Positions 1 to 7,585 of a DNA stretch of 35,829 bases are shown piece after piece. Numbering within the stretch: position 1 is the stretch's first letter; the number at the start of each line of letters is the position of its first letter. A program made the position numbers and the translations under genes. The notes under the pieces are model-generated. The model was given only the letters and a program-made list of their open reading frames with translations. It searched no databases and was not told the DNA's origin. Source of the stretch: an uncultured Enterobacterales bacterium (GTDB lineage Bacteria; Pseudomonadota; Gammaproteobacteria; Enterobacterales; Psychrobiaceae); NCBI GenBank assembly GCA_937981905.1, contig CALJMY010000200.1, positions 1 through 35,829 of the forward strand, given 5' to 3'.

Positions 1-908
1 CCCATCATTTTTACGCCATCAGTGAAGATGTCTTGTGTTTGACTGGGTTTAAATACACCGCCTAATGCGAAGATAACTAAACCAACTATCGAACCCGCGA
101 CTATAGAATTGCTATAACGCTGAACCACGAGCGCTGCAATCATAGCGACAACAGCAGCTATAATATATTGAGGTTTAAATGTCGATGACGTGTCAGTTGT
201 AGAATTGACTTGTGACAATGGCTGTTCACTTTGAATATAAGAACGAGGTTTTCGATAGCTAACAAATAAGGCAAATAATAATCCTAAAAACATGCCGCCA
301 ACGGGAATAGCCATAACAAACGGAATTTGTGATGCCGTAATTTCAAGTCCATTATCTGTGAGGTTTTTAAGCAATAATTCAATTAAGAATACTTGGCCAA
401 ATCCATAAGGTAATAACATGTAGGTAGCTGTTAAACCGAAAGTTAATACACAAGCGACTGCGCGGCGATCAAGCTTAAATTGATTAATAATACCCAGTAA
501 TGCAGGTACTAAAATAGGAATGAACGCGATGTGCACGGGCACGATATTTTGTGAGCTGATAGCTGCTAGCAGTAAGGCACTAAATAGTACTGCTTTAACC
601 ATGATGACCGAACGATTCTTATTTTTTTCATTAGAATTAACATTAATAGCTTGAATGATTTTAACTGCCAAAAGGTCAGTAACACCAGAGCGACTAATCG
701 CGACTGCGAAAGCACCTAACATAGCATAATCTAGTGCTATTGGGGCGCCACCACCTAATCCTGATTTAAATACAGAGATAGTTTCTATTAGTGGCATCCC
801 ACTAATTAAACCGCCAAAAATTGCACTAATAATTAATGCGAAAACTACATTAATTCGACATAAAGATAAAATCAGCATGAGTAATACTGATATGACTACG
901 GCGTTCAT
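1..908 (-). CDS. Na+/H+ antiporter family protein (YuiF/COG2056-like), 3' end outside the window
   Basis: Polytopic inner-membrane protein that probably exchanges Na+ (or carries a related solute) for H+. I translated the minus strand by hand from the ATG at 908 and it stays open for 302 codons to the window edge, so the C-terminus is missing and the ORF track omits it. The N-terminus is strongly hydrophobic (MNAVVISVLLMLILSL). It is followed by an FGGLISGMPLIET stretch, a glycine-rich GLGGGAPIALDYAMLGAFAVAISRSG segment, further membrane segments, and a hydrophilic loop near residues 250-262 (SYIQSEQPLSQVNS). The arrangement fits the NhaC-superfamily group annotated 'Na+/H+ antiporter family' (YuiF in Bacillus, where histidine transport has also been suggested). 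It is divergent from the yccF-like gene. Family is fairly sure, substrate is not. Confidence 0.8.
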   Translation of the reverse strand, partial: MNAVVISVLLMLILSLCRINVVFALIISAIFGGLISGMPLIETISVFKSGLGGGAPIALDYAMLGAFAVAISRSGVTDLLAVKIIQAINVNSNEKNKNRSVIMVKAVLFSALLLAAISSQNIVPVHIAFIPILVPALLGIINQFKLDRRAVACVLTFGLTATYMLLPYGFGQVFLIELLLKNLTDNGLEITASQIPFVMAIPVGGMFLGLLFALFVSYRKPRSYIQSEQPLSQVNSTTDTSSTFKPQYIIAAVVAMIAALVVQRYSNSIVAGSIVGLVIFALGGVFKPSQTQDIFTDGVKMM

Positions 909-1033
909 GTTTATTCCTTTGAGTATTTATTCCAACGTATAAAGCGGATGTAAGTCGAGGACGATAATTGTAAGGGATAATATTTGAAGTAGATAGTGGG
1001 TATTTTAGCGGTCAAAAAAACTAATATTGAGTC

Positions 1034-1042
1034 TGTTATACT
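1034..1042 (+). promoter_or_regulatory. Possible extended -10 promoter for the yccF-like gene
   Basis: TGTTATACT matches an extended -10 element (TGn plus TATACT). It lies about 120 bases before the chosen start of the yccF-like gene, in the divergent gap. No good -35 is visible (AAAAAA-rich at the right distance), which is common with extended -10 promoters. Sequence-only call. Confidence 0.3.
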
Positions 1043-1159
1043 AATTAAATTAAGTGTTTAAATAAATATCATTATTAATCAGATGGTTAAAAGTTGGTTT
1101 GTTGATTGCTATAGGAAAGAAGTAATTAACATTAATTGTATTTTTTAGGGAAGTTTTAT

Positions 1160-1573
1160 ATGAGTGTATTTCGATTTATTTTCAATGTAGCGTGGTTATT
1201 AACTGGCGGTATTGTTATGAGTCTATTGTGGGCGTTGGTCGGTATTGTTGCATGTATATCTATTATAGGTATTCCATTTGCCCGTTCGTGTTTTGTGATT
1301 GCCCAGTTTGCTTTATGGCCTTTTGGCAATGAGATTGAAAATAGAGAATATGTTAATCGAGAGAGCGATATTGGCACTGGCGGATTGGGCCTGCTTGGTA
1401 ATATTGTTTGGTTTGTGTTTGCAGGATTTTGGTTAGCGCTTGGCCATTTAATTCATGCTGTTGCATGTTTTGTTACTATTATTGGTATTCCATTTGGTAT
1501 CGCTCATTTAAAATTAGCGATGCTTAGTCTTGCTCCGATAGGAAAGACCGTTGTTCCTATAAGATCGTATTGA
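1160..1573 (+). CDS. yccF: YccF domain inner-membrane protein
   Basis: Small inner-membrane protein of unknown function with two YccF (DUF307) repeats. Each repeat carries the hallmark IIGIPF motif: 'CISIIGIPFARS' near residue 32 and 'VTIIGIPFGIAHLK' near residue 105, with hydrophobic helices before each. Length (137 residues) is close to E. coli YccF (148). The ORF track starts at a TTG at 1136, but the ATG at 1160 is better: AGGGAAG sits six bases upstream and the N-terminus (MSVFRFIFNVAWLLTGG) lines up with E. coli YccF. It is followed about 90 bases later by fadM on the same strand. Family is sure; role is unknown. Confidence 0.85.
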   Translation: MSVFRFIFNVAWLLTGGIVMSLLWALVGIVACISIIGIPFARSCFVIAQFALWPFGNEIENREYVNRESDIGTGGLGLLGNIVWFVFAGFWLALGHLIHAVACFVTIIGIPFGIAHLKLAMLSLAPIGKTVVPIRSY

Positions 1574-1662
1574 GAATAAAAATCATACGTGTAGTCGATT
1601 AATTACCGTGTTAGGATAATTTAAACACTAGTTTAATCATTAATGTATGAGTAGGGATTGCT

Positions 1663-2073
1663 ATGACTGAAATTATCGTACGAGGTTATCACTTAGATGG
1701 CTATCAACATGTTAATAATGCGCGCTATTTAGAATTTTTAGAAGAAGCGCGATGGGAATGTATGTCTGACGATATGTCGACATTGGTAAAACACAATGCT
1801 GGCTTTGTTGTGGTTAACATTAATATTAACTATCGATCGCCTGGATTGTTGCATCAACATTTAGTTGTAGAATCACAAATTAGTAAGTTGGGTGAAAACA
1901 GTGGTGTGGTTGCGCAAATTATTCGATGTAAAGAAACAGGTAATGTTGTAATTGATGCCCAAACGACTTTTGTATTGTTCGATTTGAAAAAGAATACGGT
2001 TTTACCCATAGCTGGTGATTTAAAAGAATGTTTAGTGTTTTGCCAACAGCGATTATTGGAAAGAGCTAAATAA
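1663..2073 (+). CDS. fadM: Long-chain acyl-CoA thioesterase FadM
   Basis: Hot-dog fold thioesterase that hydrolyses long-chain acyl-CoA to free fatty acid and CoA in the cytoplasm. In E. coli FadM (YbaW/TesC) acts in fatty-acid and unsaturated acyl-CoA turnover. The 136-residue product resembles E. coli FadM (132 residues) closely over the diagnostic N-terminal region: RGYHLDGYQHVNNARYLEF, then LEEARW, and the core strand FVVVNININYRSP. Single 4HBT domain over the whole length. ATG start with a GTAGGGATT ribosome site just upstream. It follows the yccF-like gene and is convergent with rsmF. No FadR site was identified by eye. Confidence 0.9.
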   Translation: MTEIIVRGYHLDGYQHVNNARYLEFLEEARWECMSDDMSTLVKHNAGFVVVNININYRSPGLLHQHLVVESQISKLGENSGVVAQIIRCKETGNVVIDAQTTFVLFDLKKNTVLPIAGDLKECLVFCQQRLLERAK

Positions 2074-2115
2074 AATTGGGATGACTTGAAAGAATGATGT
2101 CGACAGTAAGGCGTT

Positions 2116-2152
2116 ATAAAAAGAACTCGGCACTAGTCCGTTGTGCCGAGTT
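2116..2152 (-). terminator. Rho-independent terminator of rsmF (fadM/rsmF convergent gap)
   Basis: A 10-bp stem (AACTCGGCAC / GTGCCGAGTT) with a 9-base loop. Read on the minus strand it is followed by CTTTTTAT, a usable U-tract, so it fits termination of rsmF. On the plus strand it is followed only by TAAGG, so it may serve fadM less well. Confidence 0.7.
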
Positions 2153-2236
2153 TAAGGAAATCTTCTTTGTATATAAATATAGCTTAGATGATATTTGGAT
2201 AATGGCAAATATTAATAACTAACAAACTTTGCTGAT

Positions 2237-3661
2237 TTAAATATCGACATGATCATTAACAAGATTCCTTGGTAATTTATTTTTAATTTTATTGCCTACC
2301 CATTTTCCTAATCCGATAGGTTGCCCTTGGTAACCAAGCACAATTTCTCCTTTTGCCTTTTCTGTATTTTCGACAGCGATGTCTTTACCCTTTAGGAAGT
2401 CGACACATTGTTGGCGGTCAATCGTAATATTTATTTTTCCCCAAATTGTTAGAGCATCATGCGTGATAATTGATTGTTTAGGCTTTATATCTAGTACTTT
2501 GACGCCGTGACGAGCGAAACGCATGTGTTTAACTAATTCATCACTGTATTCTGGGAAATACCATACTTCATTGTCTCGGGTGTAAAGGTGTTGGCTGAAC
2601 GTATCGCTGAGCGTTAACAATGCTGATAATGTTTCCATGACTGTTACTTGTTGTTTTTTAGCGATAGGTGCAAATGGGAACTTACTTCTAAAGCTAGGGT
2701 TTGACGTGTCATCTGTTGCGGTTGATTTAGTAAATTTAGCAACAAAGAAACCTTCACTGTTGTATATTTGCGGCCAAATATGCAAATAACCTTCGCTCGT
2801 TAATGCTTTTTCACTTCCTGAAAATAAACCAGATAGTGAAACAACTTGAGCATTATTCGGGAATTGCTCTAACAGCCACTGACATACACCTTGGTTTTCA
2901 CTGCCATTTAAAGCACAGGTAGAATAAACCAATTCGCCACCAGGCTTTAATGCCATAAATGCAGAGCGGATTAATGATTTTTGGAGTTCTGAAATTTCTT
3001 CAATGTGTTCAACGCTCCAATTTTTAAATGCGTCAGGGTCTTTACGAACAGTTCCTTCGCCGCTACAGGGCGCATCTAATAAAATAGCATCAAATGTATT
3101 TTCTAAATATTCACCATGAACGCAACCATCAAAATGGCTAATAAGAGTGTTTGATACACCTAAACGTTGCAAGTTACTGTGAAGCGCTTTTACTCGACTT
3201 GAAGATAATTCGTTAGCAACTAATACGCCTTTGTTATTCATTAAGGTTGCAAGTTGGGTGGTTTTTGAACCCGGTGCAGACGCTAAGTCTAATACTTTTT
3301 CTGGAGAAGCAGGGGAATTATAAAATAAAGCCGATGGCGGCATCATTGAACTAGCTTCTTGAATGTAGAATAAACCAGTAACATGTTCTGGTAATTTTCC
3401 TGGGGCAGTTGAGTCACTGGGTAGTTGCACCCAAAACCCATCTTCACACCAAGGAATAGCACTAAATTCCCAGCCTAATGGTGTCATCATGGTCATAAAA
3501 TCGTTGTGGTTAATCTTTAATGTATTAATACGAATGCTAAACCTAAGTGAGGTTTGGCAGGCAACAATTAAATCATCAATTGATAAATGGCTTGGCAGAG
3601 TTGGCGTAATAAAGTCGATAAACGCTTGAGGGATAGCCGATGAAACATTAGTTGAAGACAT
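2237..3661 (-). CDS. rsmF: 16S rRNA m5C1407 methyltransferase RsmF
   Basis: AdoMet-dependent enzyme that makes 5-methylcytosine at 16S rRNA position 1407 on the 30S subunit in E. coli. The 474-residue length matches E. coli RsmF/YebU (479). Visible are the SAM-binding motif LDLASAPGSKTTQ (about 124-136), the catalytic-loop cysteine in DAPCSGEGTVRKDPDA (Cys199) and the second NOL1/NOP2/Sun cysteine in YSTCALN (Cys249). A C-terminal PUA-like region of the RsmF subfamily follows and ends in QPIGLGKWVGNKIKN. N-terminal LRFSIRINTLKI also matches the family. No good Shine-Dalgarno precedes the ATG. It is divergent from msrC; in E. coli letA-letB sit between them, and they are absent here. Confidence 0.95.
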   Translation of the reverse strand: MSSTNVSSAIPQAFIDFITPTLPSHLSIDDLIVACQTSLRFSIRINTLKINHNDFMTMMTPLGWEFSAIPWCEDGFWVQLPSDSTAPGKLPEHVTGLFYIQEASSMMPPSALFYNSPASPEKVLDLASAPGSKTTQLATLMNNKGVLVANELSSSRVKALHSNLQRLGVSNTLISHFDGCVHGEYLENTFDAILLDAPCSGEGTVRKDPDAFKNWSVEHIEEISELQKSLIRSAFMALKPGGELVYSTCALNGSENQGVCQWLLEQFPNNAQVVSLSGLFSGSEKALTSEGYLHIWPQIYNSEGFFVAKFTKSTATDDTSNPSFRSKFPFAPIAKKQQVTVMETLSALLTLSDTFSQHLYTRDNEVWYFPEYSDELVKHMRFARHGVKVLDIKPKQSIITHDALTIWGKINITIDRQQCVDFLKGKDIAVENTEKAKGEIVLGYQGQPIGLGKWVGNKIKNKLPRNLVNDHVDI

Positions 3662-3878
3662 AATAAATAGGATCTGAAATTCAAAAGATTATTATACCTT
3701 ACATCTAACCTTATTAAATGGCGTAGCGAAGATATTATAAATATCAATAACGCTTTTCGTTGGCTAGTTGTGTGATTAGAAGGTGTTTATTACGAATAAA
3801 ACCAAGTGATAGTAAGCGATAAGCCCATTTTTTAACCTTAAGTGTAGAGATATTGAGGCTTTGGTAACGTTTTTAAGC

Positions 3879-3906
3879 TTTTCATTTTATTCAAGTAAGG
3901 TATAGT
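3879..3906 (+). promoter_or_regulatory. Possible sigma-70 promoter for msrC
   Basis: TATAGT at 3901-3906 with TTTTCA at 3879-3884 and a 16-base spacer, about 48 bases before the msrC start. Weak -35; called only from hexamer resemblance and position. Confidence 0.3.
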
Positions 3907-3953
3907 AGCCAGCAATATTTTTAAATTGCTTTATTTTATTTGAGACCGTTTCT

Positions 3954-4415
3954 TTGAATACAGATTATTCGTTATTATCCCGTCAAATTGAATCGGTTAT
4001 TGATGGTGAATTTGATACCATTGCAGTCCTTTCAAATGTATCTGCCATTCTTAATCAATCACTAGAGAATATTAATTGGGTTGGCTTTTATCTATTAAAA
4101 GACAATCAGTTAGTATTAGGTCCTTTTCAAGGTAAAGTTGCTTGTTATCGCATTCCACTAGACAAAGGTGTTTGTGGGAAAGCAGTTTCAAGTAATGAAA
4201 TACAAAGAATTGATAATGTACATGCTTTTCCTGGGCATATAGCCTGTGATAGCGAATCTGAATCTGAATTAGTTATTCCATGTGTTGTTGATGGAAAAAT
4301 AGTAGGCGTTCTAGACATAGATAGCCCTAAATTGGCGCGTTTTACTAGCGACGATCAAGCAGGTTTAGCATTGTGCGTCCAAGTTTTAACCAAACATTTG
4401 TCGTTGTGTCATTAA
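3954..4415 (+). CDS. msrC: Free methionine-(R)-sulfoxide reductase (GAF domain)
   Basis: Cytoplasmic enzyme that reduces free L-methionine-(R)-sulfoxide to methionine, using thioredoxin-type electrons. Single GAF domain of 153 residues. The family's three functional cysteines are present with the E. coli spacing: Cys64 (GKVACYRIP), Cys74 (KGVCGKAV) and Cys98 (GHIACDSESES). The conserved VLGPFQGK and VLDIDSP motifs are also there. The start is TTG at 3954; the N-terminus then aligns with E. coli MsrC (YebR), and no suitable ATG lies nearby. The preceding TGAGACC is a poor ribosome site. First gene of the run msrC, unknown small gene, proQ, prc, as in the E. coli neighbourhood except for the small gene. 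Confidence 0.93.
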   Translation: MNTDYSLLSRQIESVIDGEFDTIAVLSNVSAILNQSLENINWVGFYLLKDNQLVLGPFQGKVACYRIPLDKGVCGKAVSSNEIQRIDNVHAFPGHIACDSESESELVIPCVVDGKIVGVLDIDSPKLARFTSDDQAGLALCVQVLTKHLSLCH

Positions 4416-4452
4416 TAACACTCGCCAATCGTATTGTTTAGGAAAATAAGTG

Positions 4453-4737
4453 ATGATGTACGATATAGTTGATATCCATGAATTCCTGTTTGACGCTAAT
4501 GAAGTAGGTCAATGGGAAGGTGAAGAAGAACTGGCAGCAGACAATATAAATAGAATTTATCATTATCTGTTTCAAACCATTGAACCGACAATAGATCTTG
4601 ATTTGTTTCGTGAAATGATTGACGCAATTTGGCCTTACTGGCAGTATCAGCCAGGCTTATTAGAAGTGGATGATGAATTAATCGCTCACTTTGTGACATT
4701 TTTAACTGAAGAATTTGAAGTAGAACCGGAAGAATAA
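4453..4737 (+). CDS. Small acidic protein of unknown function, upstream of proQ
   Basis: I do not recognise this protein. It is about 94 residues and strongly acidic (ends in EEFEVEPEE), with several tryptophans and tyrosines in the middle (AIWPYWQYQPGL) and no signal peptide or membrane segment, so it is probably a soluble, mostly helical cytoplasmic protein. AGGA at 4440-4443 suits the ATG at 4453; the track's GTG at 4450 and the ATG at 4456 are alternatives. The stop codon directly abuts the proQ ATG (4738), so translational coupling is likely. It begins 37 bases after msrC. E. coli has no gene at this place. Real gene: likely, from coupling and in-operon position; function: unknown. Confidence 0.75.
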   Translation: MMYDIVDIHEFLFDANEVGQWEGEEELAADNINRIYHYLFQTIEPTIDLDLFREMIDAIWPYWQYQPGLLEVDDELIAHFVTFLTEEFEVEPEE

Positions 4738-5376
4738 ATGACTAGTACAGTAAAACTAACAGATAACAAGGCAATTATTGCATTACTTGCAGAGACATTT
4801 CCTGCTTGTTTTAGTATTAAAGGCGATGCAAAACCTTTAAAAATTGGCTTGTTTCAAGAGCTTAGTGAGCGTTTGGCTGAAGACGAACGTGTAAGTAAAA
4901 CTCAGTTGCGTGGTGCAATTCGCCATTATACAACGAGTTGGAGATATTTACGTTCTATCAAGGCTGGCGCAAAACGTGTTGACCTTGATGGTGCTGAAGG
5001 CGATGAATTAGAGCAAGAACATGTTGATCATGCTGCTCAAACTTTAGCGCAATCACAAGAGAAGGCTAAAGCTCGTGAAGCGGCTAAAAAGCCAGCTAAA
5101 AAAGAACAACCAGCTAAGTCTGCTAAAGCAAAACCTGCTGCACGTGCTAAAACTGCTAGTAAAGTTCGTTCAAGCAAACCTGCGGTTAAAGTATTAACCG
5201 GTGATAAAGTTGAAGACATCAATTTATTAAAAATTGACCAGTCAGTACTAGTTAATGTAGCAAAAGCGCCAATGAGCGGAACTATTGTTGATATTAATAA
5301 GTCAGATGTGAAAGTAGCTTTGGCATCAGGAATGATTATCAAAGTTAAAGTAGAGCAAATTTTGACTAAATCATAA
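4738..5376 (+). CDS. proQ: RNA chaperone ProQ
   Basis: FinO-family RNA-binding protein that binds and stabilises many small RNAs and mRNA 3' ends; in E. coli it also affects proline transporter ProP. The 212 residues divide as in E. coli ProQ (232). An N-terminal FinO/ProQ domain covers about 5-110, with LLAETFPACFSIKGDAKPLKIG and RGAIRHYTTSWRYLRSIK visible. A lysine/alanine-rich flexible linker follows (about 110-150; EAAKKPAKKEQPAKSAKAK), then a C-terminal Tudor-like domain (about 153-212). Start abuts the upstream small gene's stop. Followed 37 bases later by prc, as in E. coli. Confidence 0.95.
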   Translation: MTSTVKLTDNKAIIALLAETFPACFSIKGDAKPLKIGLFQELSERLAEDERVSKTQLRGAIRHYTTSWRYLRSIKAGAKRVDLDGAEGDELEQEHVDHAAQTLAQSQEKAKAREAAKKPAKKEQPAKSAKAKPAARAKTASKVRSSKPAVKVLTGDKVEDINLLKIDQSVLVNVAKAPMSGTIVDINKSDVKVALASGMIIKVKVEQILTKS

Positions 5377-5413
5377 TTAAGGCACAAGCCTTAGGTCGAC
5401 AAGGAGATATTTT

Positions 5414-7444
5414 ATGCTAAACCGTATAACCCTAGGATTAATTCCTTTGATGTTATCTGGACAAGCGTTGGCGCTAGAAATGAAGTATACGAAGGACCAA
5501 ATTCCTAATTTGGCTCCTGAACCACAACATAAAGTGTCCACCACTCGATTAACAGGCTTGTTCACCCGAACACATTTTAAAGCAATTGATTTAGATGATA
5601 AGTTTTCAGCTAAAATAGCGAATCGTTATTTTGAAAGCTTAGATTATAATAAATCGTTGTTTACTCAAACGGATATTGATAACTTTAAACGTTATGAAAA
5701 TTCGTTTGATGACATTCTTATTAGCGGTCAGATCAAACCAATATATGACATTTATCAAATGCATATGGAAAAACGATTTGAGCGTTATACGTTTGCACTT
5801 TCGTTGATCGAGAAAGAAATCGACTTTTCAATTGAAGATAATTATCAATTTGATAGAGAAGATGTTTCTTGGGCTACGTCGTCTGTTGAATTAGACGAAT
5901 TTTGGCGTCAGCGCGTTAAATACGATGCGCTTAACCTGAAATTAGCCGGTAAAGATTGGAGCGAAATTCAAGAAGTTCTCTCTAAGCGTTATAACAATGC
6001 ATTAAAACGAATTACTCAAAGTAAAAGTGAAGACGTGTATCAAGTCTTTATGAATTCTTTTTCCAAAGCAATCGATCCACATACTAGTTATTTGTCTCCT
6101 CGTAATGCCGAACGTTTTCAAGTTGAAATGAGCTTGTCGTTAGAAGGTATTGGCGCAATGCTGCAATCTATTGATGATTACACGGTTATCACTAAATTGG
6201 TCCCAGGCGGTCCAGCTGATAAAAGTGAAGAGCTTGTTCCTGATGATAAAATTATTGGTGTTGGTCAGGGTGACGGTAAAATTGTAGATATCGTTGGCTG
6301 GCGATTAGACGATGTAGTTGATTTGATTAAAGGGCCTAAAGGCTCAATCGTAAAACTTGAAATAATTTCTGGTAAAGTTGGGAGTAGTGATACTTCTCGT
6401 ATAATTTCAATTGAGCGTGAAAAAATTAAATTAGAAGACCGTCAAGCTAAAATCGAATTCATTGAATCAAAACTACCAGAATACAAAGGTCAACAATTAG
6501 CCGTTATTAACATTCCAAGTTTTTATGCCAATTTAACAAGAGATGTTAAAAAATTATTAACTGAAGCTAAAGAAAAGAAAGTTAGCGGTGTTGTTATTGA
6601 TTTACGTAATAATGGCGGTGGATCATTACCAGAATCGATGGCATTAAGTGGTCTATTTATTAAAGAAGGCCCAGTTGTTCAAGTTAAAACGGGTCAAAAT
6701 AGAGTTGATGTTAAATACGATCCAGAAGCAACAGTGTTTTACGATGGTAGCGTTTCAGTTATCGTAAATCGCTATAGCGCATCCGCTTCTGAAATTTTTG
6801 CCGCAGCACTTCAAGATTATGGCCGTGCTTTAATTTTAGGTGAGCAAACTTTCGGTAAAGGTACTGTGCAGCAGCATCGTGGTTTGAGTCGAATTTATGA
6901 TTTTTATAAAAACCCAGTAGGGTTTATCACTTATACGATCCAAAAGTTTTATCGTATCAATGGTGGAAGTACCCAAAATAAAGGAGTTACTCCTGATATT
7001 TTATTCCCGACACCTATTGTTGCCGATGAGTTTGGCGAAATTGTTTACGACAATACATTACCATGGGATAGCATTCCAAAAGCGTCTTATAAAGTAGTGA
7101 ATGACGTATCGCCAAGTAGTTTTGGGATGTTAAGTGAGAAACATGAACAACGTATTAGTCAGGAACAAGAATTCCAATTTATAACACAAGATATTGAACG
7201 TTATAAAAAAGATAATGATAAGAAAAGTATTAGTCTTGTTGAAAGTGTTCGTTTGGTTGAACGTAATGAAAATGAAGCTCGCTCTTTAGAACGTGCTAAC
7301 TTACGCCGAACAGCACAAGGTCTTGAAGTGGTTAAGTCGCTAGATGATTTACCAAAGAAAGCACCTGAACTTGACCCATATTTAGATGAAGCAGTTAATG
7401 TAACATTTGATTTTATTGAATTAGGCAAAGTTGCTAAACGATAA
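5414..7444 (+). CDS. prc: Carboxy-terminal (tail-specific) protease Prc/Tsp
   Basis: Periplasmic serine protease of family S41A that degrades proteins with nonpolar C-termini and, in E. coli, processes PBP3 (FtsI) and controls MepS. The 676 residues match E. coli Prc (682). A short signal peptide ends near residue 20 (SGQALA). An N-terminal helical domain is followed by a PDZ domain at about 240-325 (LEGIGAMLQ, VPGGPADKS) and the S41 core. The Ser/Lys dyad is visible as NRYSASASEI (Ser457) and TFGKGTVQQ (Lys482), 25 residues apart as in the family. VVIDLRNNGGGS is also conserved. An excellent AAGGAGAT ribosome site precedes the ATG. A strong terminator follows. Confidence 0.96.
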   Translation: MLNRITLGLIPLMLSGQALALEMKYTKDQIPNLAPEPQHKVSTTRLTGLFTRTHFKAIDLDDKFSAKIANRYFESLDYNKSLFTQTDIDNFKRYENSFDDILISGQIKPIYDIYQMHMEKRFERYTFALSLIEKEIDFSIEDNYQFDREDVSWATSSVELDEFWRQRVKYDALNLKLAGKDWSEIQEVLSKRYNNALKRITQSKSEDVYQVFMNSFSKAIDPHTSYLSPRNAERFQVEMSLSLEGIGAMLQSIDDYTVITKLVPGGPADKSEELVPDDKIIGVGQGDGKIVDIVGWRLDDVVDLIKGPKGSIVKLEIISGKVGSSDTSRIISIEREKIKLEDRQAKIEFIESKLPEYKGQQLAVINIPSFYANLTRDVKKLLTEAKEKKVSGVVIDLRNNGGGSLPESMALSGLFIKEGPVVQVKTGQNRVDVKYDPEATVFYDGSVSVIVNRYSASASEIFAAALQDYGRALILGEQTFGKGTVQQHRGLSRIYDFYKNPVGFITYTIQKFYRINGGSTQNKGVTPDILFPTPIVADEFGEIVYDNTLPWDSIPKASYKVVNDVSPSSFGMLSEKHEQRISQEQEFQFITQDIERYKKDNDKKSISLVESVRLVERNENEARSLERANLRRTAQGLEVVKSLDDLPKKAPELDPYLDEAVNVTFDFIELGKVAKR

Positions 7445-7480
7445 ATTAATATAAAATTACATTTTATGTTGTACATCACA

Positions 7481-7507
7481 CAAAAGACCGCTTTATGCGG
7501 TCTTTTG
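7481..7507 (+). terminator. Rho-independent terminator after prc
   Basis: An 11-bp perfect stem CAAAAGACCGC / GCGGTCTTTTG with a TTTAT loop, 37 bases after the prc stop. The A/T ends of the stem provide U-tract and anti-U-tract, so it could work in both directions. Confidence 0.85.
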
Positions 7508-7585
7508 TTATGGTAAAGTAAATTCCTTAATGCCCATTAGCATATCACTCACTTAATTGTAATCTATAATAATATTTGGATATTT

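Noticed and set aside
1136-1159. TTG start of the yccF-like ORF in the track
   Set aside because: The ATG at 1160 has AGGGAAG at good spacing and gives the N-terminus expected for YccF; the extra eight residues do not match the family.
5037-5387. 116-aa minus-strand ORF over proQ
   Set aside because: Shadow of the proQ lysine/alanine-rich linker and C-terminal domain; composition (Leu/Ala/Thr-rich) reflects the opposite strand.
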